Part shown: piece after piece, positions 45,654 to 57,197 of the stretch
Position numbering within the stretch: position 1 is the stretch's first letter
How the letters are laid out: every line of letters starts with the position of its first letter
Source of the DNA: Rheum nobile
Taxonomy: Eukaryota; Streptophyta; Magnoliopsida; Caryophyllales; Polygonaceae
Length of the DNA: 64,000 bases
Reading direction: 5' to 3'
Assembly (NCBI GenBank): GCA_027886185.1
Contig: WOAB01000864.1
Location: 2,480,001-2,544,000 of the forward strand
Translations under genes and position numbers: made by a program
Notes under the pieces: model-generated
Told to the model about the DNA's origin: nothing
The model's input: only the letters and a program-made list of their open reading frames with translations
Databases searched by the model: none

Positions 45654-46411
45654 TATGTATAATGCAATGACTTTGATGTAGATCGACACATGTTCGTTGT
45701 ATTTATGAGATGTTGGTGAAATACCAAGACACATGTTTTCCTCATGCCTCAGTATATCATACAGATAGGTTCAATTTTTTTAATTTCCACAAGTTTCAAT
45801 TTTACAGAAGGCACAGAAACCGCCATAAATCACATTCTGGTAAAGCGCACGGTTTGTGACAAATCGTGCGCTTACCCGTGCCATTTTATAGAAGGCACAA
45901 AAACCGCCAGAAATAACTTGAAACCACACGTTACGTGTGGTGCAGTTCAACACGTTACGTGTGGTGCAGTTCCACACGTAACGTGTTGAATTCAGCTTAT
46001 TTCTAGCTGTTTTAGCTCCTTCTGTAAAATGGAACGGTTAAGCGCACGGTTTATGACAAACCGTGCGCTTTACCAGAATGTGATTTGTGTCGGTTTCTTT
46101 GCCTTCTGTAAAATTGAAACTTGTGGAAATTGAACCTATCTGTATGATCTACTGTTTATCATGATGGCGGTTTACACCTAATTACGTCATCTAGTTCGTT
46201 AGCTTCACGTGAATTAAAATACGGTCTCATACACAATACAAAATGAAGACATCTTAATCCAAAGTTATAACATTCATTGTTGTCATAATCCAAAGAAGTC
46301 ATAACAAACAATCAAATAGAAGTCATAACATTCATTGTTGCCATAATCCAAAGTTCAATGAAATCCATAAAATGAAACAAGTTTAGTCATGAAACATTGT
46401 TCACAGCTTCC
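45654..46411. repeat. Convergent 3' region with palindromes (MULE B)
   Basis: This region has two GCACGGTTTGTGACAAATC-type inverted repeats (about 45847 and 46038) flanking three ACGT palindromes (about 45926-45985). It is the counterpart of 25656-26184 but lacks the CCGCACAGGCCGTGCGG palindromes seen in MULE A. Confidence 0.6.
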
Positions 46412-48912
46412 TCAGTAATTGGGAAGGAAGGGATACATTCGCTCCATTGACCGGCGTATCGCCTCTGCTACATCTTCACATTCATGGTTGCGATGTGGCT
46501 CAAGATCATTGTAGCAATTTTCAAAGGTCTGCACACAACACAAAAACATTGATATGTATAATAAATATATATAGACCTAACCGAACATTAAACAACCTAC
46601 AAATTAGTCAATTTCGTACTTGTGTCGCGTCTTCAATGGTAGGGGGGTTGACGAATGGATGTGTACGTGGGCGGTACCAGCCCATGTAATCAGCGCTACA
46701 GTCATGGCCTTGCTGGATTGGAGGGCTCATCGCATATAGGGTCATGGAATGTACATTCTGCGCATCCCATGCAAATCGAGCTCTGTTGTACTCCACCGTG
46801 TAGCTGATGATCTTTGCTCCTCTCCAAGCCCTTGTAGGCACTATAGGCGCTCGTGGAATCTGTTGTACACGGCAAAATTGTCTCGCCACATGGTCTGGCA
46901 TGTACGGCTCAGTTATCCAAAGACACGAAATAACTCCATGGAAGCGCGATGGAGCGAAGCTCGCATCGCTAAAGTCAATCGTACCGTACGGCCTCCAGTC
47001 AACCTAAACATAATTGGTTGCAAAATATTTAAAAATCAAAGTCAACCTAAACATACCTATCAAAATATGCACTTACCATGTCCGCCGTCATTATATCGAG
47101 CTCTAATCTGTAGTTTCTCATTGGGTTGGGTTTCACTGAAAGGTCCCATCTATGAGCGTAGGGGACTGCATGATCAGAGTCCCAGTCTCTACTCTCTACA
47201 GGTTTGAACATGGTGAAATATTGGTATATCCACGTCTGAAAGACAATTTTCATAAGCAATCCATGTTATTGAATAATTACATTTACAACAATAAAATTTG
47301 GTAAAAACAATAGTTGTTATAATTAAAAAAATACCTGAATCAGAGTGTAGCACATGGACATCAATTTCGCATCTTTTCTAGTATACTCGCCCAAGCTGCG
47401 GTACACGTGGGCAAGAACGCCAGCACCCCATGCATAATCCTTGGTGCACGAGTGATCGTCCATAAATCTCGTATAGTAGAGTGGCAATTTGTGTTGAGAC
47501 TTGTCCGGAAAGAGACAAGAGCCCAACAAGTACAGCAAGTACCCAGACGCACACTTCTCGTCATTCAGCTCTTTGCAATGCTTCCTGAACATATCAGCAG
47601 TTACGTTACCAGATGTCACCTCCTTAGCAGGCAACTCAAAGAATCCATGTGCCTTAGCCACCATGGCCTTCTTCAAATCAGTCACAGTCAACCGCTCTTG
47701 CCAACCCCATGGAGGTGCTAAGTCTTTTCCGTTGATGCTTAGCCCAAGGATCAACAATACATCATGGAGAGTTATGGTCATCTCTCCCCATGGCATATGG
47801 AACGAGTTGGTCTCAGGTTGCCAGCGCTCAACGAACGCACCAATCAGCGTCTCGTGCACATGCTCATGTATCACATCCGGAATATAACACAAGCCTGATC
47901 TAGATGCCAGATCACCCCATGGCGTTTGCAACTGCAAACGCCATGCGCATGTCTGTTTGCCTCGTTGCTGAAACCTCAACGGTGGCACATGCTATAAATA
48001 TTTGCATTTTTAGGGCAGTGTAAGCAATCGATAGGACATATTTATATTAAAATGTGGAATTACAAGTATAAGGTTTTCCATGCAACTTACAATGCGCTGA
48101 TAAAGGGTGTACGCCATGTGATTGGCAAAACCCTTCAGAAGTTCGGGAATCTCCGGACCTCCATAGACTCTAACCTGCAATTCAGGGTCATATCTCCCCT
48201 TTTTTCTTCGTTCGGGGAGGTCTTGCCTGCGAAGAGGTGGCTTCTTGTGGCTCTGCGTCCGCATCATCAGGTTGACCTCTTGGAGCCCAAGCCTAACTAT
48301 CCTCGTCCACGTACGGAGCGTCATCTCTTGGCATCCAGGCGTCGCTGGTCAGGTCCTGAGTCCCCCATGCATTGGCCTGGTCCTACATTTATTAAATAAA
48401 TCAGAAGTAATTACAATTTTTAAACAAATTCATGTTATACTAAATGTACTTACCATATGTTGATGATAGGGAGCGTTCGGGTACACTGCCGGGTTCTCCC
48501 AAGGGTTGTGCTGATCCTCAACCCCTTGATAATACGAAGTGTTGTGATGAGGGCTCACATGCGGCGGTAGTATCGGCGGACTAAAAGTCGGCCCGTAGTA
48601 GTTATTCTGATCTATTGTATCAGAATAACCACACAACGGGCTCGCTCGGTAGTCCGGGTAGAACTGAGGATCAGAATCTACCCTATCTCCAGGAAAGGAA
48701 GGCACCGCCATTAAGCTCTGAGCGGAAATCATGCCCGCAACCCCACTACTGCTACCGGATCCCGTCTGATAGGCGCCAGTCTCATCATCCCGGTAGCATA
48801 CATTCCTACGTTGCCTTCTCTCTATCCTTGTCACCTCTTCTTCAGTCCTAAACGACTGGTCGCGGACAAGGTTACGGCGGCTCCTACGTGCAGTTCTGTC
48901 ACCAGGCTCCAT
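46412..48912 (-). pseudogene. PMD gene of MULE B, nearly intact
   Basis: Six exons with canonical junctions can be laid out: 48912-48454, 48382-48091, 47991-47335, 47235-47077, 47003-46620 and 46528-46412. All would be phase 0, giving about 688 residues. The start is MEPGDRTARRSRRNLVRDQS. The plant mobile domain in exon 3 has ERWQPETNSFHMPWGEMTITL, ILGLSINGKD and DYAWGAGVLAHVYRSL. It continues in exon 4 (TWIYQYFTMFKPVESRDWDSDH) and exon 5 (PDHVARQFCRVQQIPRAP). Only two lesions were seen, both in exon 2: a TAG near 48286, which is CAG in MULE A, and an extra base in an A-run near 48212. It is among the best preserved transposon genes in the window. Confidence 0.85.
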
Positions 48913-49838
48913 CTGCGGTTATATATCCACACATTTTAATCAAAATAATATATTCTGTATTCTGGATAAATACTACGCCGGAGAGTTGCCAGATTTGCAA
49001 GCCAGAATTGCAAATCCACATGTTACGTGTGGAGACATCCCATACGTAACGTGTGCAGACATCTGCAGCCAAAACTGCAAATTCACACGTAACGTGTGAA
49101 ATGACATATTCCAACTGCCGGCGGTGACATTCCGGCAACATTCCGACGATATTCCGTCGTCTTCTCCGGCGAAATTTACAGATTCCGGCAAAAAATATTT
49201 TCATCAAATAATACAATAAATTCAACAAAAATCACACTATTTTAACCAATCCACCAACACTATCACTTCCATTTGCATATTTTCACAAAAATTCAACATA
49301 AACCCTCAACACCATTTTATACAAATCTAACAAATTTTCACCATTTCATACAAAAAAATACTTCAAAATTAAAGAAAAAATCAACAACACCATCAAAAAC
49401 ATCTACACAACATAGATCTACAATATCCAACAAAAAACTTCAAAATTAACAAAAAATAACCAAACAACAATTTCTACTAACTAACCTTTCAAAGATCTTG
49501 ATTGAACGTAGCGTGCGGAGTTCGTTGCTTCGTAACGAGGAGATCCACGAGACGCGTTATGCGGGAAGGGAAGAAGAGGTTGCGTTTTAGGGTAATGAAG
49601 ACAAATGGGAGAAATTTGGCTTTTAAAGCCAGAGAGACTCCACACGTAACGTGTGGAGACAGACCACATGTTACGTGTGGAGACAGACCACACGTTACGT
49701 GTGGAGCAGTCCCACACGTTACGTGTGGAGCTTGAAAAGGTCTCATCCCGCGCGTAACGTGGAAATCCTATCCCCACGTTACGTGAGGTGCCTATACGCT
49801 GAAAAGCAATTTCGCCTATACGTTAAAAAGTAAGGGCC
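48913..49838 (-). repeat. MULE B promoter region and terminal repeat
   Basis: ACGT palindromes occur just upstream of the PMD start (about 49017-49100). A dense terminal array follows: about 49639, 49667, 49691, 49714, 49750 and 49776. The terminal repeat ends in the complement of ggcccttactttttaacg. The AT-rich stretch between has no gene. Confidence 0.7.
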
Positions 49839-50613
49839 TCAATATATCTTTGTTGAATCCACAAGGATAGGATGCAAAAGATTGTCTATTGATATAGAAT
49901 CAATCTATGTCATCCTTTCTAATAGTTTTTTGTGCAATTTTTAAAATCAAATAATTGATCATTCGTCTTGAACTAGTGTAATTTTATGGTGGCTTTGGGC
50001 TGAAAGAAGGGATCCGACAAAGAATTGAAGGGTTTTGGTTAGGTTATTATAAGATTGAGGGGGGCAAGAAAAATTATGTGTAAACTTTAAGTAGGAAGCT
50101 TTTGGTTAAGTCAAAAGATTTTTAGATGGTTGAGGATTAGAAAGTGATAAATTTGATTGGTCCACTAATAAGTCGTGTCAATTAATAGAGGGCCGCATCT
50201 GGTCCAGACCGGACACATACGGTCCGTCGGTCCGGATCGGACCGTAAACATTTTAATATATGGATCGTGGACCGGATTGGGAAAACCGGATTTCATAATT
50301 TTTGACATTTAAATTGTTTGATTACGGTCCGGACAGTAAAAATTATGGACCGGACCGTAAAAATTACACCCAAAATATTTTAAACCTTTTTTAAAAATTT
50401 TACGGTCCGACCGTACCGGACCGTAAGACCAGAAATATAAAATTCTCGAACCGTGGACCGGACCGTAAATCTACGGTTCGGTGTACTTTTGCCCATCCTT
50501 ACCCGTTTTGGTGTTTGGAGGAGGAGGCTTTGCACTTTGTAAAAGGTTGTTACTCCAAAATCTACATGTGGCGTGTTGAGAATATGGTTTCCTCAAATTT
50601 GGTGTCATGTCCC
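49839..50613. other. Intergenic DNA with a degraded hAT-MITE relative
   Basis: About 50190-50500 is rich in ggtccgg and ccggaccgtaa tracts and resembles the 22941-23412 hAT MITE, but clear termini and a duplication are missing. The rest is AT-rich and featureless to me. Confidence 0.45.
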
Positions 50614-50621
50614 TTAATTAA

Positions 50622-51255
50622 GGTGAATACTATTTGCACTGGGCAAATAGTGCCCTGACACACGCCTGCAGGTGCGCAGTAGGGACTTCCGCGCGGCAGT
50701 GGGTGTCGACGTGGCCGGTGGTGGGTGTCGGCGGTGAATGTCGGAGGTGGTCGGCGGTGGATCGATCGAGTCGTACAAATTTTTGGATTGAGTTCGGGTC
50801 GGGTTTAGGTCGAGTCAGGTTCGGGTCGAGTCGGGTTCTTAAAATTCACCGAAAAATTGTGATTGAAATCCACTGAAAGTAATTCATTCACGGACGCAAC
50901 AATAATTCTGATTGAAATCCATCGAATATTCTACCCTAAACCCTGAACCCTAAACCCTAGACCTCAAACCCTAGACCCTAAACCCTAAACCCTAAACCCC
51001 TAAACCCATCATCGACGTCCATTAACAACGAGATCGTCCATCACTAGCGAGATCGAACTCCCGGTACCACCAACGCGCGACGGCGCCATATCGAACTCCC
51101 TCCACGCGGCGCCCGTCGCCGGACCCACCGCCGGCACCCACTGCCGGCCGGCACTCACTGCCGTGCGGCAGTGAGTGCCGCGCGCCTGACACGGCGCAAT
51201 TAGCACCGTGTCAAGGCGCAATTAGCACCGTGTCAGGGCGCAATTAGCCTTCCCG
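50622..51255. mobile_element. Small GC-rich insertion with TTAATTAA flanks
   Basis: TTAATTAA occurs directly on both sides (50614-50621 and 51256-51263). The ends share loosely inverted blocks (tgccctgacac at the left, gtgtcagggcgc at the right). Inside are a telomere-like accctaaaccct run (about 50931-51004), a perfect 14-bp stem hairpin (51149-51180) and a tandem 'gcgcaattagcaccgtgtca' repeat near the right end. The flanks are palindromic, so the duplication is less decisive than usual. The class is undetermined and it is non-coding. Confidence 0.45.
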
Positions 51256-51321
51256 TTAATTAACTTGATAGCTTTGTCTTAATTTACATGTTTAGGGAAA
51301 TGCGTAATCGATACTCATATT

Positions 51322-51601
51322 TTTTAGCATAATAACCGGGAAATTGTTTGCAAAGAATCAGGCAACAAAGTACAAGCAAGGTTTGCAGCCAGTTTAGCAG
51401 AGAAAACATCAGTAGGGAGCGACGACATTACAAATTCAAAATCAATGTGAGTACACGCTAGAAGATTGGCAACTTGATTGGCTTGTCTGCAAACATGGGC
51501 AAAAGTACAGGAACTGCAAAACACCAAGAGCCCCACGCCACTCTATCTGTTATTGCAACTTGTGGATTAGCTAAAGGCAATCGGACTCGATAAAGATGCT
51601 A
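51322..51601 (-). pseudogene. LINE RNase H C-terminal fragment
   Basis: The minus strand encodes CSSCTFAHVCRQANQVANLLA, the typical C-terminal motif of the RNase H domain of plant L1-type elements. It continues the fragment at 52346-52580 across the hAT insertion. Confidence 0.65.
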
Positions 51602-51609
51602 GGCCACCC

Positions 51610-52337
51610 AGGGCCGTGCCAGGGCATGTTCGAAAGGACATACTGAACAGGGCCTCTAAGTGTTGAGGGCCTCGTATAGGATAATTTTTATTAAAATTAA
51701 TTTGATGATATATTTCTTGAGTTAAAAGAAAGCATGAAACAACTCTTGCTCAATTGGAAATCACTTCATCCCAAGTAGTTGCCATTTGGTTGTGTTCGAA
51801 TCCCTGTGATAGTTCTTTTCCCTTTTCCAATTTTTTTTCTTACTTGACTATAAATATTGTGGGCCCTTCTAAATTTCACTCTATTGTCTGGGTTAAACAC
51901 AACTAAAACTTCTCGGGCCCTTCTTCCGTTTTCTTACATATTAGTCTTTTTTGTACTTGTTAAATGTTTTATTTATTTATTTGTAAATATATGAGAGGAA
52001 GAATATTTAAAGTCTTTTTTTAACATTTAATTAGTTTTGTAAAAGAAAGGATGGTAATCAAGAAAATAGAGAGTAAGTAAAACTTGTAAAAAAATGATCA
52101 TAACGTGACTACAAAATTTAGACAGTACCATATTATATTTTCTCTAAATTATTGTAAGTATTATTAATTTATTATACATGTTATTAACCAACTCAATTAA
52201 TTATTTTTACAAATTTTTTTTGTATTTGCATAAATCAGATTAAGATCCAATTCTTTTTAAAAATAAATATAATTTAGTTATTATATATTATAATTTATAC
52301 ATGTACAAGGCCTCTAAAATTGATGGAACGGCCCTGA
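51610..52337. mobile_element. Non-autonomous hAT element (728 bp)
   Basis: The 8-bp duplication GGCCACCC (51602-51609 and 52338-52345) brackets termini agggccgtgcc and, as the complement of the right end, tcagggccgttcc. It has no transposase. It is inserted in the RNase H region of the LINE. Confidence 0.85.
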
Positions 52338-52345
52338 GGCCACCC

Positions 52346-52580
52346 CTGCACAGAAGCACTCCTAATGGCCTAGAGAATAGCCTCAGCCTCAGCTAACTCA
52401 ACATCCTCGGTATCATGCCTTATTCCGCGCAACAAAACCGATTCTTCAACCATTGGTCATCGAAACAGAAGCATCATTGTTGATTTTAATTGAGCCAGAG
52501 GGAGGGCACCCGGGGCAAGAAATGACGCATCTCTGAGCTCCATCTTAGCAGACATTGTCATAAATTCCTCCTATAGATTC
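52346..52580 (-). pseudogene. LINE RNase H N-terminal fragment
   Basis: The minus-strand frame includes DVELAEAEAIL, the conserved E-A-E-A block of the RVT_3/RNase H domain. It is broken by stops. It connects to the LINE portion at 58377 once MULE C is removed. Confidence 0.6.
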
Positions 52581-52989
52581 ATAACATTGGAATTTTTTCT
52601 CAAACTAGGCACTGTGTAGAAACTTATTCCCAAACTAGGCTCGGTAGGAAACTTATTACGGAAATAGGCAGGCTTCTCAAGCTTCGGCATTAGTCGCTGT
52701 GACACTCAGCGACTCAACAGTACAGAGAACACGTCTCAACCAGCGACTTTAACCGAGGCGGAGCAGCTAATTTAAAAAAATAAAAAAGATGTGAGTCGTT
52801 GTATAGTACAGAGACTCATTATATTTTTTATTTTTTTAATCTTATAATCATTGTACGACACAGCAATTCACACATATTTTATTTGTTTTCTCCACAGATT
52901 TTAAATTCTGTGGCTTGCAAAATTTTAAAGGTATGAGACGCTGTTTTATACAGCGACTCTCTCCCAGGTATTTGTTTTCACCACAGATT

Positions 52990-54753
52990 TTCGAAATGGG
53001 TAAAAATATATGTCTGGAGCCAATGGTTGGTTCTGCCCTACCGTTGTATGAGTGTAGGGGCTGATGAATAGATGTGTAATAGTTTTATACCAATACATGT
53101 ATTCTTGCTCAACTCTTGAGAGGTCAGGGTCATTTATAGAAGAAACAACTATTAGGTTTGCACATCTGTTCCATACTTCTATAAATTTTGAATGATATGT
53201 GGCCCAGTCTTGTTGATGCTTCCATCTTATATCCACATTATGCAATTGTGGATAGTTATCACAACCCTCATGCATATGTTGTGGATATCCAAATTGCCGC
53301 ATCACACGCTCGGGTCGATGCCACTCTACTATGTCAAAGCATATCAAAGGGGCTTGGGTCATCCACACATTAGATCCCGAGCAACAAATGCCAGAAAGTC
53401 TTGCCAATACATCATCCTCGTATGGTACCCAAGTAAACTAGAGAAAAAATAGCGCATTAGAATAAAGTAAATAATTTACAGCTTTTTAATATATTCTTTC
53501 ATATGAGAACAATTGCTCTAACCTGATCATCCCGTTGCATATCCAATACATCTCGATAGTAAGCTAGGCTATGGGGTGTATGTATCCCCATATGAATATG
53601 TACAGCCCAACCACCTAAAATGAAAGGAAATTGATAAGCAACTTTTAGGACATTAACAAAAAACAATATAGGTAAGGGGTGTTACCTCAAAGCTAGTGAA
53701 TCCTGACCAGGTTGAAATTGATCACCAAATGGAGGAGGTTGTGAACCGGCCAACCGACTTGTCTTAGCAAACATCCTATCATTTTTCCTCTTCTTTTTTG
53801 GATCTACCTCGCTTGACGGGACAGAAGTGCATCTTGGCCTTACTATTGGGATTCACTGCCATGCCCATAACTACATGAATGATATTAATGAGTACACTAT
53901 CTAACAATTATAACTTATATTCAACTTCATTATATACATGTAGTAAGATTATGGATCCTCCAATTTCATATTTGTTTCTTCATGCTGCTCTGCATAATTG
54001 TCGATAGAGATATGCCAAAGTAGCACTTCCCCAACTGTAATTTCCGGCAACGTCCAAGTCTGCCAACAATGGCAAATAGAGTAGTTGTAAATCTCCCCCA
54101 CTAGCATCATGGAACAACACTCCGCCCATGATCATAAGTATGTACGCCCTAGCATAACATTTCATTATCTCCTCATCTGCATCTTCCGGCAAGTGCCGAA
54201 AATTGTCCCGTATCCATGAGATTTTCAAAGATGAGCCTTTTAACTTTTTCTTATCATATGTACCAAGGAGACATTGAACCGTGTGTGGCCAATCATAAGT
54301 TTCAGTGCCTGTCACTACGGGTCCATCCACACGTAGTCCCAACAACACTGCAACATCTTACAGTGTAATCGTCGCCTCACCCACAGCCAAGTGAAATGTG
54401 TGGGTCTCAGGTCTCCATCTCTCAACCAGTGATGTAATAAGGTCCATATCCATCGTAAAATGTATTGATCCAAGGTGATGTATACAATATAACCCAACAC
54501 GTCGAACATAGTCTAACACTCTCTCTTGAGGTGGAAACCACCCCCGAAGGTGTTGTCTGGGTGTCAGAGCTAACTTTGTCTGGACATAGACACATTACAA
54601 GTATATATAAGTAAATGTGAACAAGATGCACAATCAATTAATATCTAACAAATTTACACTTATATAATCTGCCTGTGCCCACACATCAGTGGACCTGTGC
54701 TCATGTTGTCTAGAGAGCACATCAGATGACAATGGACCCGGGACAATCTCCAT
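52990..54753 (-). pseudogene. PMD gene of MULE C, broken
   Basis: The likely start is ATG 54753 (MEIVPGPLSSDVLSRQ). Exon 2 from 54579 reads TKLALTPRQHLRGWFPPQERVLDYV, then LVERWRPETHTFHLAVGEATITL, a TAA, and DVAVLLGLRVDGPVV. The domain goes on with YSWGSATLAYLYRQLCRA and, in later exons, HRPERVMRQFGYPQHM and HQQDWATYHSKFIEVWNRC. These are the hallmark blocks of the plant mobile domain, here of the Ser/Thr phosphatase 7-like transposon type. The TAA at about 54360 (expected CAA) and a TGA after LCRAA are the main lesions. The last exon ends near 52990, within the left end of the element. Confidence 0.8.
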
Positions 54754-54971
54754 GTCATAGTCAATGTATTGGCTTTACAAGTAGAGAAAAAATGGTTATA
54801 GGTGCAACAAAATAACATATCAAACTGAAAATGATCCTGCAATGTTCATTACATAAACAACGATAAACAACATCTAATACAAAACGATACATTAATACAA
54901 ACAACAACATCCTGTCCACATACATCAATACAAACGCTACATTAATACAACCAACATGATAAAAAAAGCAA

Positions 54972-57197
54972 ACTAATCCTATTGACCAGAAGTCTTAGGT
55001 CGTGATGCACAAGACCTCTTATTGTGTCCCTCTTGTCCACATACACTACAACATTTTTTCCCCGGAACACTGAAGTCCATCTCATTTTTGTATCGAGTTG
55101 TTCGTCGTCTACCAGGTCTACCAACATCTCAAAGCTTTATCGGATATGGTTTCAATGGAGGTCCCTCAATCACCGGCCAATCTACCTTATCCCCGACCGG
55201 ATAAAAATGCATATGGTATGTCATCAAATGTGTCTTTGTAGTGTAGAAACGATCAACGTATGCATCATATGAGAAGCTTTTAGCCCAACACACTGCTAAG
55301 ACGTGAGGACAAGGAACCTTCAAATTCTTCCATCTCTGACAATTGCATGTCCTTTCAGTCAAATTTACCACATATTGTAAGCGACTCTCGTATTCCCGAA
55401 TCGGTGGAACGTGCACTTCATAGACATGTCTTGATACGTTGAATGTGATCACCTCCGCACGACGAGCTATTTGCAAATTCTCTTGAAGCTTCAACTCTAC
55501 TTTCTCAGAATATTGATGTCCTGCTACACTTCGTTTGTATGCCATACCACGACGTTCTACAAAGTACGCGTTCATCTTGTAGAAAGTTGATTGCACAAGA
55601 CCAACGATAGGTAGAGATCTGGCACCCTTCATCACTCCATTAAAACACTCAGACATGTTGGTTGTCATCACTCCATACCTAAAACCGCCATCATGAGATA
55701 AAGACCATTTATCCTTTCCAATTTGTTCCATATAATTATGTGCCTCTGGGTTTTTCTTTCCAATGGCCTCAAACCCACTCTCGAACTGGGCCTCTTCATG
55801 TTTATACGCCGTTGAACCAACTAATCTCTTCAAATGTTTATCTTTGAAGCGAGAATTAAAGTTTGAAACTACAGGGCGGACGCACAACCTGTGAAATGCA
55901 TTCGGCTCTTTCCACCGTGGGAGTTCTCTCATAGCCTTCATGATACCTGCATGTCTGTCTGAAATAATGCACAAACCAGTTCGTTGTGTTACACAATGAC
56001 CAATTAACTCCATGAACCAAGGCCAACTCGAGCCATTTTCACTCTCAACGATGGCAAAAGCAAGGGGAAATATTTGTTGATTTGCATCGACAGCCATTGC
56101 TATTAGTAGAGTTCCTTTATACTTGCCATACATGTGAGTGCCGTCAATTGTAATCAAAGGCCGACAATGCTGGAAACCCGCAATACATGGCCCAAACGAC
56201 CAAAAAACACACTGGAAGACCTGCTCACTGCCATCAGCACTTGGTGTCGTACACCATTCAACCACGGTACCAGGGTTGCATTGTAGAAGCGCAGCCATTA
56301 AGCGAGGCAACTGAGCATATGATTCGTCCCAATCCCTAAAAATTGAAGCTATAGCTTTTTGTTTTGCACCCCATGCTCTTTTGTACGTAATATTCACACT
56401 ATACACATCTTGTATTACTTGCATGATGGCCCTAGGTTTCAACGCTTTGTCCACACAGATAAGAGAAACAATCTATTGAGAGATGAACTTTTCATTGATG
56501 TTACGATTATCCATATGCATGGCATCTCTCACACAGCTAGGGACATGAGGACCTTTGTACGTGCTTATTGCCCACATGTCAAGATGCTCAGTGATCTTAT
56601 GAGTTGATAATCTCCATGTGCATCCTCGATCTTTCTCCACGCAAACAACTGTATACCATCGGTCTCTTGATCTTTTTCCACCTTATATTCCTTTCCTCTC
56701 GATACAGAATAAATTGTGATTTTTCTTTTCAACTCCTGAAGCGAATTGAAATGTGGACCAGGAGCAAATTCACCTTCGATTGGGAATGGATTTCTTGCAT
56801 TCCATGTTTGCCATGAGTCCATCATTTGCGGGTCGGGTTCTCCAGTTATGTTCCAACTTGGGGTGATAGTTGCTGCCTCTCTAGCCATGTGAGCCGCTGC
56901 TACATCAACTTCGTTCACATCACCATCCTCCAAAGATTGATCCATGTCATCCTCGTGATCGATACCAAACTCATCGATATGAATATTATCATTTAATACA
57001 TCGTCGCCTCCTTCTTGATGGCTTGACGTGGCCCCCACCGAATGCATAGGATTAGGAACTCCAACCATATGAGATCCGTTGGCCTCATACGATGCAAAAT
57101 TGGACATATGGGTCTCTTCACCATATTCAACATCTGTATGTAATCTTGTGAACGAGCTTACCCCGAGCCTACAAGGATAGTTTCCATTATCATCCAT
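54972..57197 (-). pseudogene. MURA-like MULE transposase of MULE C, few lesions
   Basis: The start MDDNGNYPCRLGVSS (57197) leads into an acidic N-terminus and the Mutator DNA-binding domain (FNSLQELKRKITIYSV; CTWRLSTHK). The MULE DDE core is complete: TIDGTHMYGKYKG (about 56140), IISDRHAGIMKA (about 55950) and NMSECFNGVMKGARSLP (about 55640). A SWIM finger follows (CNCQRWKNLKVPCPHVLAVC, about 55340), then a CCHC knuckle (CSVCGQEGHNKRSC, about 55040). Lesions are a one-base loss near 56660, a TAG near 56475 and a TGA near 55126 (CGA expected). The protein would bind the terminal repeats and catalyse excision and insertion. Confidence 0.88.

Larger units (their letters stand above)
41234..49838 (-). 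mobile_element. MULE B: second, 3'-truncated copy of the MULE A family
   Basis: In reverse orientation this repeats the whole MULE A layout: terminal repeat (ending at about 49838), PMD gene, convergent palindrome region, OTU-transposase, telobox region and the start of the GRF gene. Homology to MULE A stops at about 41234 (MULE A position about 32035), so the GRF finger and right terminal repeat are missing. The three insertions that interrupt MULE A are absent here, which lets their boundaries be read. No target duplication can be assigned because one end is lost. Confidence 0.88.

Noticed and set aside
50931..51004. Run of accctaaaccct units resembling a telomere
   Set aside because: It is short, degenerate and enclosed in a small insertion, with ordinary sequence on both sides. 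It is an interstitial telomere-like tract, not a chromosome end.
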